Shown one piece after another: positions 38,201 through 46,200 of a stretch of 64,000 bases of DNA. The stretch's first letter is position 1. Each line of letters opens with the position of its first letter. A program made the position numbers and the translations under genes. The stretch comes from Stenotrophomonas maltophilia (lineage in GTDB: Bacteria > Pseudomonadota > Gammaproteobacteria > Xanthomonadales > Xanthomonadaceae), in contig NZ_CP037858.1 in assembly GCF_006974125.1 (NCBI RefSeq), positions 3,038,001-3,102,000 on the forward strand. Direction: 5' to 3'. The notes under the pieces are model-generated. The model did not search any database. It had not been told where the DNA came from and worked only from the letters and a program-made list of their open reading frames with translations.

Positions 38201-38297
38201 GGGCCTGCGGCGCGGCAGCGATGCCGAGAAGTGCTGCAACAAGGGCACTGCCGAGGACGGTGGCGCGACGGGCGGGGAGGGCGGGATATCGATGCAT
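35283..38297 (-). CDS. Autotransporter with N-terminal ClpP-like serine hydrolase domain
   Basis: This 1004-residue protein has a signal peptide (cut after QAHA, about residue 34) and then an unusual passenger start. Residues about 41-150 read like a ClpP/crotonase-fold serine hydrolase: RNSPGGAASGG (SPGG at 80-83), Ser110 in CYSACADAF 30 residues later, and His133 in LPAHGSY 23 residues after that, close to ClpP spacing. Cys108 and Cys112 flank the Ser, as in periplasmic ClpP-like proteins. Residues about 260-600 look like beta-helix passenger. The last 270 or so residues (from RNRSFWARGFG) are the autotransporter barrel ending in LGLGYTF. A GTG at 38309 could add four residues. The ClpP-like function and its substrate are inferred. 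Confidence 0.85.
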   Translation of the reverse strand: MHRYPALPARRATVLGSALVAALLGIAAAPQAHASAFHVNGDTLYYTGNVLATDPQTLEAYILAAQARGTPLRQVVFRNSPGGAASGGVGMGAIIRQHGLDTVLDGGCYSACADAFVAGVKRKVTQFGLLPAHGSYTETVLGIHGESGPNGPTPYPGQDKYIKYYRDMFGPTDFAVIEARIVQAHYELTQQSGFLRYFDPNVAAVATRFCPTRDQSAAGNCTAYPGVTFYSDRVVTEAGYVQPGDVLSIDKEVSGDLNPNLAVRGRYTNALANLRYFQQSAPDIRLDDAFGVIRIGRGGVWSLDTASAAQYVVADGGTLRLQQNGWIHHAEAIGARNGGRIELQQGALRSLTVVERGGVLTGHGSLNATIDINEGGTLAPSGIVMRPYSLEALAPGGDDVFTSERFRIGKGRYINLKDGANLAFQVDSQRTAPALTLEEARYFLVEEDRRSGDYNLYGNINRAVLSIAPSARLTLDVKQAFFPAGQQNHLVGTQVDSSALQLPVAPCGPSNGEYAGLWCRTATPDTLTRAAPVSDFIEGRFQYVERSGEAGSAVDLTAPGAVFRPRHNSLLSFTVNQTGSGLWLTANPSFDDTRLFGNAASGDGLGIALQQAAAQRTSSMSGLLGALQFADRDDIARQAGALRGDGHASLRLADSALVGSIGNVVQQHQAASRSGGDADGLAAQAAQTASAQSAMTGNRLFNQLAMHLVAPADAGSDAGDAGRNRSFWARGFGSHGRIEGDAGVAGLSHTIGGIALGADTRLADDRVTLGVSLAAADMSTRSSEGAGFSGDVRALDIGGYVDALYSRGYLSAAVRYTDLRHDTRRSIEGIEGLQAPLRAKYSNDAISARVEHAFSFTTSNGVVIQPLLPVIDYTRTSATHFNEGRGAAALVGRSGSLESIRVGAGLQLFKTFDGNNGERITPRARVVWQKELGDTQARYSNGFAAAPDLLFSASSQTVGEQVLAWNLGVTSRASKRLSVMVDYVGERRDGQTQNGIQLGLGYTF

Positions 38298-38549
38298 GCG
38301 GAGTTCCACGGAAAGGAGTGAAGTGCGGTTGCCGCCCTCTTTTGCTGCATCTGGTCAGGGCGGGTCGCGCGCGCTCGGCCGTTGGACTGGCCGGGCGTGG
38401 AGGGCGGCAGGCCGCCTCTCCAGACCGCTAACGCAGGTGCGGGGGTTTCTCCCCCAGTCGCCGTTCTCGCGGGAAAATGCAGGTGCAGGGGCGGAGCGTT
38501 CGCACCGCGCGGGTTACCATGTGTGCATCACTTGCTGGAGCCTTCCCCC

Positions 38550-38954
38550 ATGAGCGCTGAAATCCTCGTCCCCGTGTCCTTCGGCGAGCTGCTGGACAAG
38601 ATCTCGATTCTGCAGATCAAGTCCGAGCGCATCAGCGACGAGGGCAAGCTGGCCAACGTGCGCAGGGAGCTGTCGGCGCTGGAGCAGACCTGGATGGCGC
38701 ACCCGGCGGCGGTGAAGGACATCGCCAAGCTGCGTGCCGAGCTGAAGGCGGTCAACGAGCAGCTGTGGGACATCGAGGACGACATCCGCCTGAAGGAAAA
38801 GGCGCAGGCGTTCGACCAGGGCTTCGTCGACCTGGCGCGCAGCGTCTACCTGCGCAACGATGAGCGTGCGCGCATCAAGAAGGCGATCAACCTGGCGCTG
38901 GGCTCGGCGTACGTGGAAGAGAAGTCCTACCAGGATTACGCGCAGCGTGGGTGA
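38550..38954 (+). CDS. DUF6165-type small protein
   Basis: This 134-residue soluble, charged, helical protein begins SAEILVPVSFGELLDKISILQIKSERI and has a coiled-coil-like middle (about residues 30-85). This wording is that of a conserved family (DUF6165 by my recollection) often found near LPS or glycosyltransferase genes. Here a heptosyltransferase-type gene follows in convergent orientation. CTGGAG precedes the ATG at 38550. The function is unknown. Confidence 0.75.
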   Translation: MSAEILVPVSFGELLDKISILQIKSERISDEGKLANVRRELSALEQTWMAHPAAVKDIAKLRAELKAVNEQLWDIEDDIRLKEKAQAFDQGFVDLARSVYLRNDERARIKKAINLALGSAYVEEKSYQDYAQRG

Positions 38955-39000
38955 GGTGGACCCGCCGGGCGTGGCCCGGCGCTATCGATGATCCATCCGC

Positions 39001-40047
39001 TCAGGTGAGGTGGTCCGCCACGTAACGTTCGAATGCGGCGATGCCGTCTTCAACGGTGATCAGTTCCATCACATCGTCGAACTCGATCTTGGTGCCCCAT
39101 TTCAGATCGGCGGCCTGCTTGGCCAGGTACTTGCGCGCGGCATCGTCGTAGCGGTCCACGCAGTAGCGGCGGTCCGAGTACGGGCCGCTGCGGTTCGGGT
39201 TGCTGGCCGCATGCAGGCCCAGCACCTTGGCGCCCATCGCGTTGGCGATGTGCATCGGGCCCGAGTCCGGGGTCATCACCAGGTTGGCGCGGGCAAGCAG
39301 GGCAGGCAGCTGCTTCAAGGTGTCCTTGCCGACCAGGTCCAGTGCCGGCGTGTGCAGTTGTGCCTGGATGGCATCGGCCATGCTGCGCTCCAGTTCGCTG
39401 CGGCCACCGCACAGCACCACCTGCCAACCGCGCTGTGCGGCGTGGTTGGCCACGGCTGCATAGCGGTCTGCATACCAGTTGCGGCGCACGTGGCTGGAGC
39501 AGGGCGAGATCATCAGCACAGGGCGGCCATCGTCCTGCCATTGCGCGGCGGCCCACTCAAAGGCGGACGGCGGTACGGCCAGGTCCCAGCTGACCTCGGT
39601 CTGGCGCAGACCCAGCGGCTCGCAGAAGCTGCCGATGGCATCCAGCACATGGATGCCGGGACGGTCGGGAATGCGCTCGTTGATGAAGAGCCCGTGCAGG
39701 TCCTTGGAGCGGCTGCGGTCGTAGCCGATGCGGCGCTCGGCGGGAATGAGCGCCGACAGCAGGTTGGCACGGAACGCCACCTGCATCTGCAGCAGCGCTT
39801 CAAAACGCCCCGGTGGCAGCTGTTTGCGCAGCTCCTTGACCCCTGCCATGCCGCTCTTCTTGTCGTAGGCGTGGAAGGTGACGCCGGGCAGGCCGTCAAG
39901 CAGTTTGTGGCCGACCTTGTCGATGATCCAGTGGATCGGCGTGTCCGGACGCGCAGCCTGCAGGGTGCGCACCAGGGGCACCACGTGGGTGACATCGCCG
40001 AGTGCGGACAGGCGCAGGAGGCACAAGGAGGAGGACGCTGATGCCAT
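39001..40047 (-). CDS. Glycosyltransferase family 9 (heptosyltransferase-type)
   Basis: This 348-residue protein matches the ADP-heptose:LPS heptosyltransferase family (GT9): N-terminal [21 protein letters not shown], then C-terminal-domain motifs [35 protein letters not shown] and [15 protein letters not shown]. These inner-membrane-associated enzymes add heptose to the LPS inner core. It is divergent from kdkA with only 20 bp between the start codons, supporting a role in core assembly. Whether it is heptosyltransferase I or another core GT9 cannot be fixed from sequence alone. Confidence 0.88.
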   Translation of the reverse strand: MASASSSLCLLRLSALGDVTHVVPLVRTLQAARPDTPIHWIIDKVGHKLLDGLPGVTFHAYDKKSGMAGVKELRKQLPPGRFEALLQMQVAFRANLLSALIPAERRIGYDRSRSKDLHGLFINERIPDRPGIHVLDAIGSFCEPLGLRQTEVSWDLAVPPSAFEWAAAQWQDDGRPVLMISPCSSHVRRNWYADRYAAVANHAAQRGWQVVLCGGRSELERSMADAIQAQLHTPALDLVGKDTLKQLPALLARANLVMTPDSGPMHIANAMGAKVLGLHAASNPNRSGPYSDRRYCVDRYDDAARKYLAKQAADLKWGTKIEFDDVMELITVEDGIAAFERYVADHLT

Positions 40048-40067
40048 GTGTTGTTAGACTCAATGAA

Positions 40068-40817
40068 ATGGTCGCATTCGACGCCAATGAAGCGCTGACG
40101 CCATGCCGCGAGGGTCGCGGCATCGGGGCCATTCTGTTCGACCGCGAGCGGCTGCGGCAAGCCGAGGTTGGTCTGTTCTCGCCCCAGCACTGGGGCAGCA
40201 AGGCCCGGCCGGTCGGCGAGGGCGGTCGCGGCAGCGCCTGGTTCATCGATGCGCCGTTCGGCGCCAGCGTGCTGCGCCACTACCTGCGCGGCGGTCTGGC
40301 AGCGAAGATCAGCCATGACCAGTACCTCTGGCGCGGGTCGGACCGGACCCGGAGCTTTGCCGAATTCCGCCTGATGCGCGCCCTGCGCGAAAAGAAGCTG
40401 CCGGTGCCCCGGCCGATCGCCGCGTACTACATGCGCGAGGGCCTGCGTTACCGCGCCGCGATCCTGATGGAGCGGATCGAGGGCGTACGCTCGCTGGCCG
40501 ACCGTGCGCTGGTCGCCGGCCGGGGCGCGCCCTGGGAGGAGACCGGGCGGCTGATCGCCCGCTTCCACCGTGCCGGCCTGGACCATGCCGACCTCAACGC
40601 GCACAACATCCTGTTCGATGGCAACGGCCATGGCTGGCTGATCGACTTCGACCGCGGGGTGATCCGCATTCCGGCCACCGCCTGGCGCGAACGCAACCTC
40701 AAGCGCCTGCTGCGCTCGCTGATCAAGCTGCGCGGCGAGCGCAGCGTGGAAGACGTGCAGAAGGACTACGCGCGCCTGCGCCGCGCCTATGACATGGCCT
40801 GGAACCGGGGCACCTGA
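40068..40817 (+). CDS. kdkA: 3-deoxy-D-manno-octulosonic acid kinase
   Basis: This 249-residue kinase phosphorylates Kdo in the LPS inner core. It is related to lipopolysaccharide kinase WaaP and has the kinase-like catalytic loop [15 protein letters not shown] and the metal-binding [29 protein letters not shown] is the conserved N-lobe. The start at 40068 is the one that does not overlap the divergent GT9 gene; its ribosome-binding site is weak. The MBL hydrolase gene overlaps its stop by one base. Confidence 0.92.
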   Translation: MVAFDANEALTPCREGRGIGAILFDRERLRQAEVGLFSPQHWGSKARPVGEGGRGSAWFIDAPFGASVLRHYLRGGLAAKISHDQYLWRGSDRTRSFAEFRLMRALREKKLPVPRPIAAYYMREGLRYRAAILMERIEGVRSLADRALVAGRGAPWEETGRLIARFHRAGLDHADLNAHNILFDGNGHGWLIDFDRGVIRIPATAWRERNLKRLLRSLIKLRGERSVEDVQKDYARLRRAYDMAWNRGT

Positions 40818-41584
40818 TGGACTGGTCGTTGCGTTTCCTCGGCGTCGGCAACGCGTCGGCGGTCGAGCTGGGGTCGCCGATGTCGGTGATCGAGCGGGAC
40901 GGGCGTCCGTGGCTGACCATCGACTGTGGCGGCGAAGGCCTGACCGCGTTCAAGGCCCACTACGGGCACATGCCGCAGGCCCTGTTCGTCACCCATGTGC
41001 ACCTGGATCACGTGGCCGGTTTCGAGCGGCTGTTCGTGGATACCTTCTTCAGCACGCACCGCCGCGGCAAGGTGCGCCTGTACGTGCCGGCCACGGTGGT
41101 ACCGCTGCTGCACAAGCGCATCGGCGACTACCCGAACGTGCTGGCCGAGGGCGGTGCGAACTTCTGGGATGCCTTCCAGCTGATCGTGGTGGGCGAGGCG
41201 TTCTGGCATGAGGGCGTGCGCCTGGAAGTGTTTCCGGTGCGCCATCACTGGCCGGAGACCGCCTATGGCCTGCGCCTGCAGGGCGCGCTGACCTGGAGCG
41301 GCGATACCCGGCCGATTCCGGAGATGCTGGCACGCTATGCCAACGACAACGAACTGATCGCCCACGACTGCGGCCTGCACGGCAACCCGTCGCATACCGG
41401 CGTGGACGACCTGGAGCGTGAGTACAGCGCCGAGCTGCAGTCGCGGATGATGCTCTACCACTACGCCAGCGTGGCTGACGGTGCGGCGCTGGCCGCGCGC
41501 GGCCACCGCGTGGCGCAACCGGGGCAGTGCGTGCCGCTGGCTTTCCCGACCGCACCGAACGTGCTGGCACAGGATCCGCCGTGA
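40817..41584 (+). CDS. MBL-fold metallo-hydrolase (RNase Z-like)
   Basis: This 255-residue protein has the metallo-beta-lactamase metal motif THVHLDHVAG, later His in VRHHWPETAYG, Asp in LTWSGDTRP and His in DCGLHGNPSHTG. The layout resembles ribonuclease Z and related phosphodiesterases, but the RNase Z exosite is not recognisable. It is translationally coupled to kdkA (TGATG) and to the following gene (GTGA). Its substrate is unknown. Confidence 0.88.
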   Translation: MDWSLRFLGVGNASAVELGSPMSVIERDGRPWLTIDCGGEGLTAFKAHYGHMPQALFVTHVHLDHVAGFERLFVDTFFSTHRRGKVRLYVPATVVPLLHKRIGDYPNVLAEGGANFWDAFQLIVVGEAFWHEGVRLEVFPVRHHWPETAYGLRLQGALTWSGDTRPIPEMLARYANDNELIAHDCGLHGNPSHTGVDDLEREYSAELQSRMMLYHYASVADGAALAARGHRVAQPGQCVPLAFPTAPNVLAQDPP

Positions 41585-41970
41585 GCGGAACCGGCAGGCC
41601 CGCCGATACGGTGCTGGCCGCCGGACTGGAGGCGCTGGAGCGCGCGCTGCATGCGCCGCGGGTGCGTGCCGACCGTGAGCGCCTTGCCGCACTGCTGGAC
41701 GAGGATTTCAACGAAATCGGCAGTTATGGCCGTTGCTACGGCCGTGAAGCGGCGTTGGCGGAGATTCCGCTGGAGCACGCGCAGGTGCAGATCGAATCGG
41801 AGCAGTACGCGGTCTCGCTGCTGACGCAGGACCTGGCCCAGGTGCGTTACCGCAGCCGCCATCACCTTGATGGCCAGCCGCAGGGCTGGGTGCTGCGCAG
41901 CTCGCTGTGGCGATGGCATGCGCAGGGATGGCGGGTGGTGTTCCACCAGGGAACGCCGGAGGCGGGGTAG
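41581..41970 (+). CDS. NTF2-like / DUF4440-type protein
   Basis: This 129-residue protein has the layout of the NTF2-like DUF4440 fold: helical N-terminus (ALERALHAPRVRADRERLAALLDEDFNEIGSYG) followed by a beta-rich half (YAVSLLTQDLAQVRYRSRHH, SSLWRWHAQGWRVVFHQGTP). The GTG start at 41581 overlaps the previous stop (GTGA). Its TAG stop at 41968-41970 is part of the GTAG head of a SMAG palindrome. The function is unknown. Confidence 0.78.
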   Translation: MSGTGRPADTVLAAGLEALERALHAPRVRADRERLAALLDEDFNEIGSYGRCYGREAALAEIPLEHAQVQIESEQYAVSLLTQDLAQVRYRSRHHLDGQPQGWVLRSSLWRWHAQGWRVVFHQGTPEAG

Positions 41971-42110
41971 CGCCGGGCCATGCCCGGCGAAGAGCGCCAA
42001 CCAAGGTTGGCAGCTACCAGAGCGAGGGGCGAGGGGCGCCAACCAAGGTTGGCAGCTACCAGAGCGAGGGGCGAGGGGCGAGGGGCGCCAACCAAGGTTG
42101 GCATCTACCA
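41967..42110. repeat. SMAG array: one forward and three tandem reverse GTAG palindromes
   Basis: A GTAG copy (41967-41989, cgccgggcc-a-tgcccggcg) overlaps the preceding stop codon. Three reverse copies with the stem gccaacc/ggttggc ending in ctac lie at about 41996-42017, 42038-42059 and 42087-42108, spaced by gagcgaggggc-type linkers that themselves vary in repeat number. Tandem multiplication of this kind is unusual for REP elements, which mostly occur alone or in opposed pairs. Confidence 0.8.
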
Positions 42111-42134
42111 GAGCGGGGTACGGCCCGAAAAGGC

Positions 42135-42242
42135 GGTGGCCCCGCCGGCTGACCTCGGCGCCCGCGTCGATCGATACCGTTGCTGCCTTCCGGCCCTGGC
42201 GGGGTTTTCGACCTAGCGTCGCGAGGGGCCGACGGGGCCACC
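42135..42242 (-). ncRNA. ffs: Signal recognition particle 4.5S RNA
   Basis: On the minus strand the apical SRP domain is recognisable: gccaggg-ccggaaggcagcaac, matching the conserved Ffh-binding GGUCCGGAAGGAAGCAGC region. The 5' end (ggtggccccgtcgg) pairs with the 3' end (ccggcggggccacc) over 14 bp with a single G-U. The length of about 108 bases fits bacterial 4.5S RNA. It forms SRP with Ffh for co-translational targeting of membrane proteins. Confidence 0.9.
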
Positions 42243-42450
42243 ATAGAGACGTTGGCCGCCCGGTGGGCGGCCAGTTCACGGATCAGGGGAAGCAGCGCGC
42301 GATGCGCCAGAGACCACAGCCGGACTGCGCATCGGCTGGCCGATGGCAGACGCGTAGTCTAGCGCAGGCAGGTGCATCGACGCCAGCTTCACGCACTGAA
42401 TCGCCTGTAACCCGTTCCCGGCCACGGCGGCCGGGGCCGGCCCCCGTTGC

Positions 42451-42456
42451 TAGAAT
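42451..42456 (+). promoter_or_regulatory. Extended -10 box of the gdx transcript
   Basis: tgctagaat gives TG-N-TAGAAT, an extended -10 element about 9 bases before the first riboswitch hairpin. No clear -35 was seen, as expected for an extended -10. Confidence 0.5.
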
Positions 42457-42464
42457 GCCGGCCA

Positions 42465-42532
42465 GGAGGAACGACCTCCCCCACATCGGGAATCAAAGAC
42501 CAGGACGGCCTGGCCCTACCAAGAGGAGGGCC
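42465..42532 (+). promoter_or_regulatory. Guanidine-II (mini-ykkC) riboswitch upstream of gdx
   Basis: Two small hairpins with ACGR loops stand just before a guanidinium-exporter gene. P1 is ggagg-aacga-cctcc (42465-42479, ACGA with one extra A) and P2 is ccagg-acgg-cctgg (42500-42513). This is the mini-ykkC architecture. A third hairpin ggccct/agggcc (42512-42532) buries the ribosome-binding site aagaggaggg and shares G42512-G42513 with P2, and the P1 arm cctcc could also pair with ggagg of the ribosome-binding site. Guanidine binding to P1 and P2 should free translation. The mechanism is inferred. Confidence 0.82.
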
Positions 42533-42535
42533 GTC

Positions 42536-42853
42536 ATGGCCTGGATCTATCTGTTGTTCGCCGGCCTGCTGGAAATCGTCTGGGCCGTGTCCATGAAGCA
42601 GTCCGAAGGCTTCACCAAGCTCACCCCCACCGTGGTCACGATCATCGGCATGATCGCCAGCTTCTGGCTGCTGGCGGTGGCCATGCGCAGCCTGCCGCTG
42701 GGCACCGCCTATACGATCTGGACCGGCATCGGCGCCGTCGGCGCGTTCGTGGTTGGCATTGTGTTCCTCGGCGAGCAGGTCAACCCGATGCGCATCGGCG
42801 CAGCGGTATTGATCGTTTCCGGCCTGGTGCTGATGAAACTCTCCAGCAGCTGA
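42536..42853 (+). CDS. gdx: Guanidinium exporter Gdx (SMR family, SugE)
   Basis: This 105-residue four-helix small multidrug resistance protein has the essential Glu in the first helix (LFAGLLEIVWAVSMKQSEGF), GTAYTIWTGIGAVGAFVVGI and the last helix ending LVLMKLSSS. That pattern is the Gdx/SugE branch, which exports guanidinium in exchange for protons. A guanidine-II riboswitch lies directly upstream, supporting this rather than quaternary-ammonium transport. AAGAGGAGGG gives a strong ribosome-binding site. Confidence 0.95.
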   Translation: MAWIYLLFAGLLEIVWAVSMKQSEGFTKLTPTVVTIIGMIASFWLLAVAMRSLPLGTAYTIWTGIGAVGAFVVGIVFLGEQVNPMRIGAAVLIVSGLVLMKLSSS

Positions 42854-43212
42854 ATGCATTTACTTATGGCGGAGAAGGGAATCTCCGCGTTCTGCAGGTA
42901 TATGCATTTTCGGCAAAATCATTTTGTGCGTCCGCTTTATTTGACGTACGTCATAAAAATAACGAGCGTGATTCACATGCCGCTGGCGCCATCGGTCGCA
43001 CAGTGCCGCCATTCGTCATGCGAAACCGGGGAGTTTTCGCCTTGATGGACACGTTGGCCTGCCTGTTCCAGGTGCGGCCGCGTGAAGATGTGAAGATTTT
43101 CAGAAGTTAATGAAGCCAGGCCTTGTTCCCCTGCCGGGAGCCGGGGTGGGCCGCATTGTCTTCAAAAAAACTTGCCTGCAGTGCCATCTGGTCTTTTCAT
43201 GGAGATTTACCG
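42854..43212 (+). promoter_or_regulatory. AT-rich regulatory region before the giant autotransporter
   Basis: This 359-bp gap is clearly richer in A and T than the rest of the window (for example tcataaaaataacgagcg). It contains a perfect 12-bp palindrome tgacgtacgtca (42942-42953), overlapping a TTGACG that could be a -35, and a second palindromic hint tatgcattttcggcaaaat upstream. These are candidate promoter and operator elements for the surface protein gene. No gene was seen in it. Confidence 0.45.
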
Positions 43213-46200
43213 ATGAACCGCATTTACCGTCTGGTTTTCAATCGCGCCCTCGGCGTAATGCAGGTTGCATCGGAGGTCGCCCAGAATCCCGGCGGAAGCG
43301 CGGTCTGCACGGCACGGGTGCCGCGATTGCGGGCGCACCAGCTGGCGGTCGCACTGGCGGCCACGCTGGCCAGCGGTTCGGCATTCGCAGCGTGCACAGG
43401 CACCACCACCGTCGACTGCGACGGCACCACCAACATCAACAACTACTCCAACGCGACCAACGGCCTCACGCTGAACATCGCCTCGGGTGCGTTGCTGCGT
43501 ACGCCACCGATCGTAGGTGGCGGCAACGCAGCAACGCTGACCGGCGACAACGTGACAGTCAACAACAGCGGCACGATCGATCCTAGCTCGATCATCCTCG
43601 CGTCGCCCGGCCTGGTGGTCGGCAATGGTCTGGCCAACAACAGCGCGATCCTCGTCAACAACAATTCCGGCGGACAGATCAAGGGTGTCGTCAACATCGC
43701 AACGCTGCTGGGTTTCGGTGGCCAGGCACTGGTGGCACAGAATGTCAATGGCACCACCACCATCAACAATGCCGGCCTGATCAGTACGTCGTTGATCGGC
43801 GTAGGTAGCGTTTCCGACGCGACCACGGTGGTGACCTATGGCGGCGCGGCAGCCAATGTGACCAACACAGGCACCATCGACGGGCGCGTCGGCCTGGGTG
43901 CTTCCGGCGGAAATGCGTTCCTCAATGCGGGGGCGGTCAGCGGCAGCGTTCACCTGGGTGATTCAACCGGCGGAAATACCTTCACCGCAGTGTCGGGTTC
44001 CAGCGTTGTGGCCGGCGGCGGCACCGCCATTGCCGGCGTGATTACCGGTGTCACCGGGGTGAAGGTTGCGGCTGCGGGATCGGTCGATGCCGGTACCGGC
44101 AGCGGTGCCACCAACAACACACTGGTGCTGCAGAACAGCGCTTCCGGTACGGGATCCGGCACCGGTGGAGCGGTGACAACGCTGGGTTGGAACCAGTACC
44201 TCAACTTCCGGAAGCTGACCGTCAACAGTGGTACCTGGAATCTGCAGGGCGGATGGACGGGAGCCGGGGCGACGACGCTCAATGACGGCCTGGTCAATTT
44301 CAATGATGCCGGTTCCTTCGGCACAGGGCTGTTCACCGCCAACGGCGGTGCCATCGCCGCTTCCACGGCCGGCCTGAACCTGGCCAACGCTTTCAGCCTC
44401 GGTGGCAACCTGTCTCTGTCCGGAACCAATGCGTTCGGCCTGGGGGGCGTCCTTTCAGGCGCTGGTGGGCTGACCGTCAACAACACCGGCATCGTCACTC
44501 TGGGCGGCGCAAACCTGTTCTCCGGCGGCGTCAATCTCAATGCCGGTGGCCTGCTGCTGGGCAATGCGGGTGCTCTCGGCTCCGGCACCCTCACCGTGGG
44601 TGGCACGGCGTCGCTGGACACCACCGCCGCGTTCAACCTGAGCAACAACCTGATCGTCAGCGGGGGCGGCACGCTCAACCTGCTCGGCAACAACAGTCTT
44701 GGCCTCAACGGATCGATCTCCGGCGCCGGCAACCTGGTCAAGGCCGGTCCGGGCACGCTCACCTTGAATGGTGCCAACCTGCTCACGGGCTCCTTCGCGG
44801 TCACCGGTGGTGCGCTGGCCTTGGGCGCCGGTGGCAGCCTGTCGCCGACAAGTGCGATTTCGCTGAGCGCAGGCACCAACCTCGATCTCTCGGTTGCGGC
44901 CAGCCAGACCATCGGCTCACTTGCCGGATCCGGTGCGCTCAACCTCGGCGCGCGCAGCCTCACGTTGGGCGGCCTGAACACCAACACCACCTTCTCCGGC
45001 GTCATCGGCGGTGTCGGTGGCGCGCTGGTCAAGGTCGGTACGGGTACCCAGACCCTGTCTGGTGCCAGTACCTTCACCGGTGGCGTCGCGCTCAACGGCG
45101 GCGGCCTGCTGCTGGGCAATGCAGGCGCGCTGGGCACCGGCGCGCTCAGTGTCGGCGGCAACGTGTCCCTCGATGGTACCGGGTCGCTTGCTCTCGCCAA
45201 CGCGGTCAATCTGGGCGCGGGCAGCATCCTCAATCTGTCCGGGAACCAGGCGTTGACCTTCAACGGCGTCATCGGTGGTACCGGCAGCCTGGTCAAGAAC
45301 GGTGCGGCCACCCTGACCCTCAACAACGCCAACACGTTTGGTGGAGGGCTGTCGCTCACCGCCGGTGGACTGGTGCTTGGCAACGGCGGTGCGCTGGGAA
45401 CCGGCGCATTGAATGTCGGTGGTGCAGTGACGCTTGATGCCAGCTCGGCACTGACCGTGGGCAACGGCATCAACCTGGGACTGGGTGGTTCGCTCAATGT
45501 GCTGGGGGGCAACGCGCTGACGCTGGGTGGCGTGATCGGTGGTACCGGCAGCCTGGTCAAGAACGGCGCCTCCACGCTGACGCTGGGTGGGGCCAACGCG
45601 TTCACCGGCGGCCTGAACGTGAATGCCGGCAAGGTGGCGCTGGCCAGTGGCGGCAGCCTGGCGGCAACCGGGGCGGTGAGCCTGGCCGGGGCCGGCGCCG
45701 AACTGGATATCTCACTCGGCGGCAACCAGACCATCGGTGCGTTGTCCGGTGTGGCTGGCAGCACGCTTTCGCTGGGCAGCAGCACGCTCACCTTTGGTGA
45801 TGCCACCAACCAGACGTTCGCGGGCGCGATCGGTGGTACCGGCGGCCTGGTCAAGCAAGGGATCGGCATCCAGACGCTGACCGGCGCCAATACCTTCAGC
45901 GGTGGGGTGAATCTTGCGGCCGGTGGCCTGGTGCTGGGCAACGCCGGTGCGCTGGGAAGCGGCGCACTGTCGATCAGTGGCAACGGTTCGCTGGACACCA
46001 CCGCAGCGATGAACCTGGGCAATGCGATCAACCTCGGCGCAGCGCTGACACTGCCGGGCAGCCAGAACCTGACCCTGGGCGGCGACATCACCGGCACTGG
46101 CAGCCAGGTCAAGAACGGTGCGTCGACACTGACCTTGAACGGCACCAACACCTTCACGGGTGGCTTGAGTGCAAACGCTGGCGCCCTGCTGCTGGGCAAC

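Noticed and set aside
41990..42110. Short tandem repeats as a CRISPR array
   Set aside because: Only three copies with nearly identical linkers; they are GTAG palindromes of the SMAG type.
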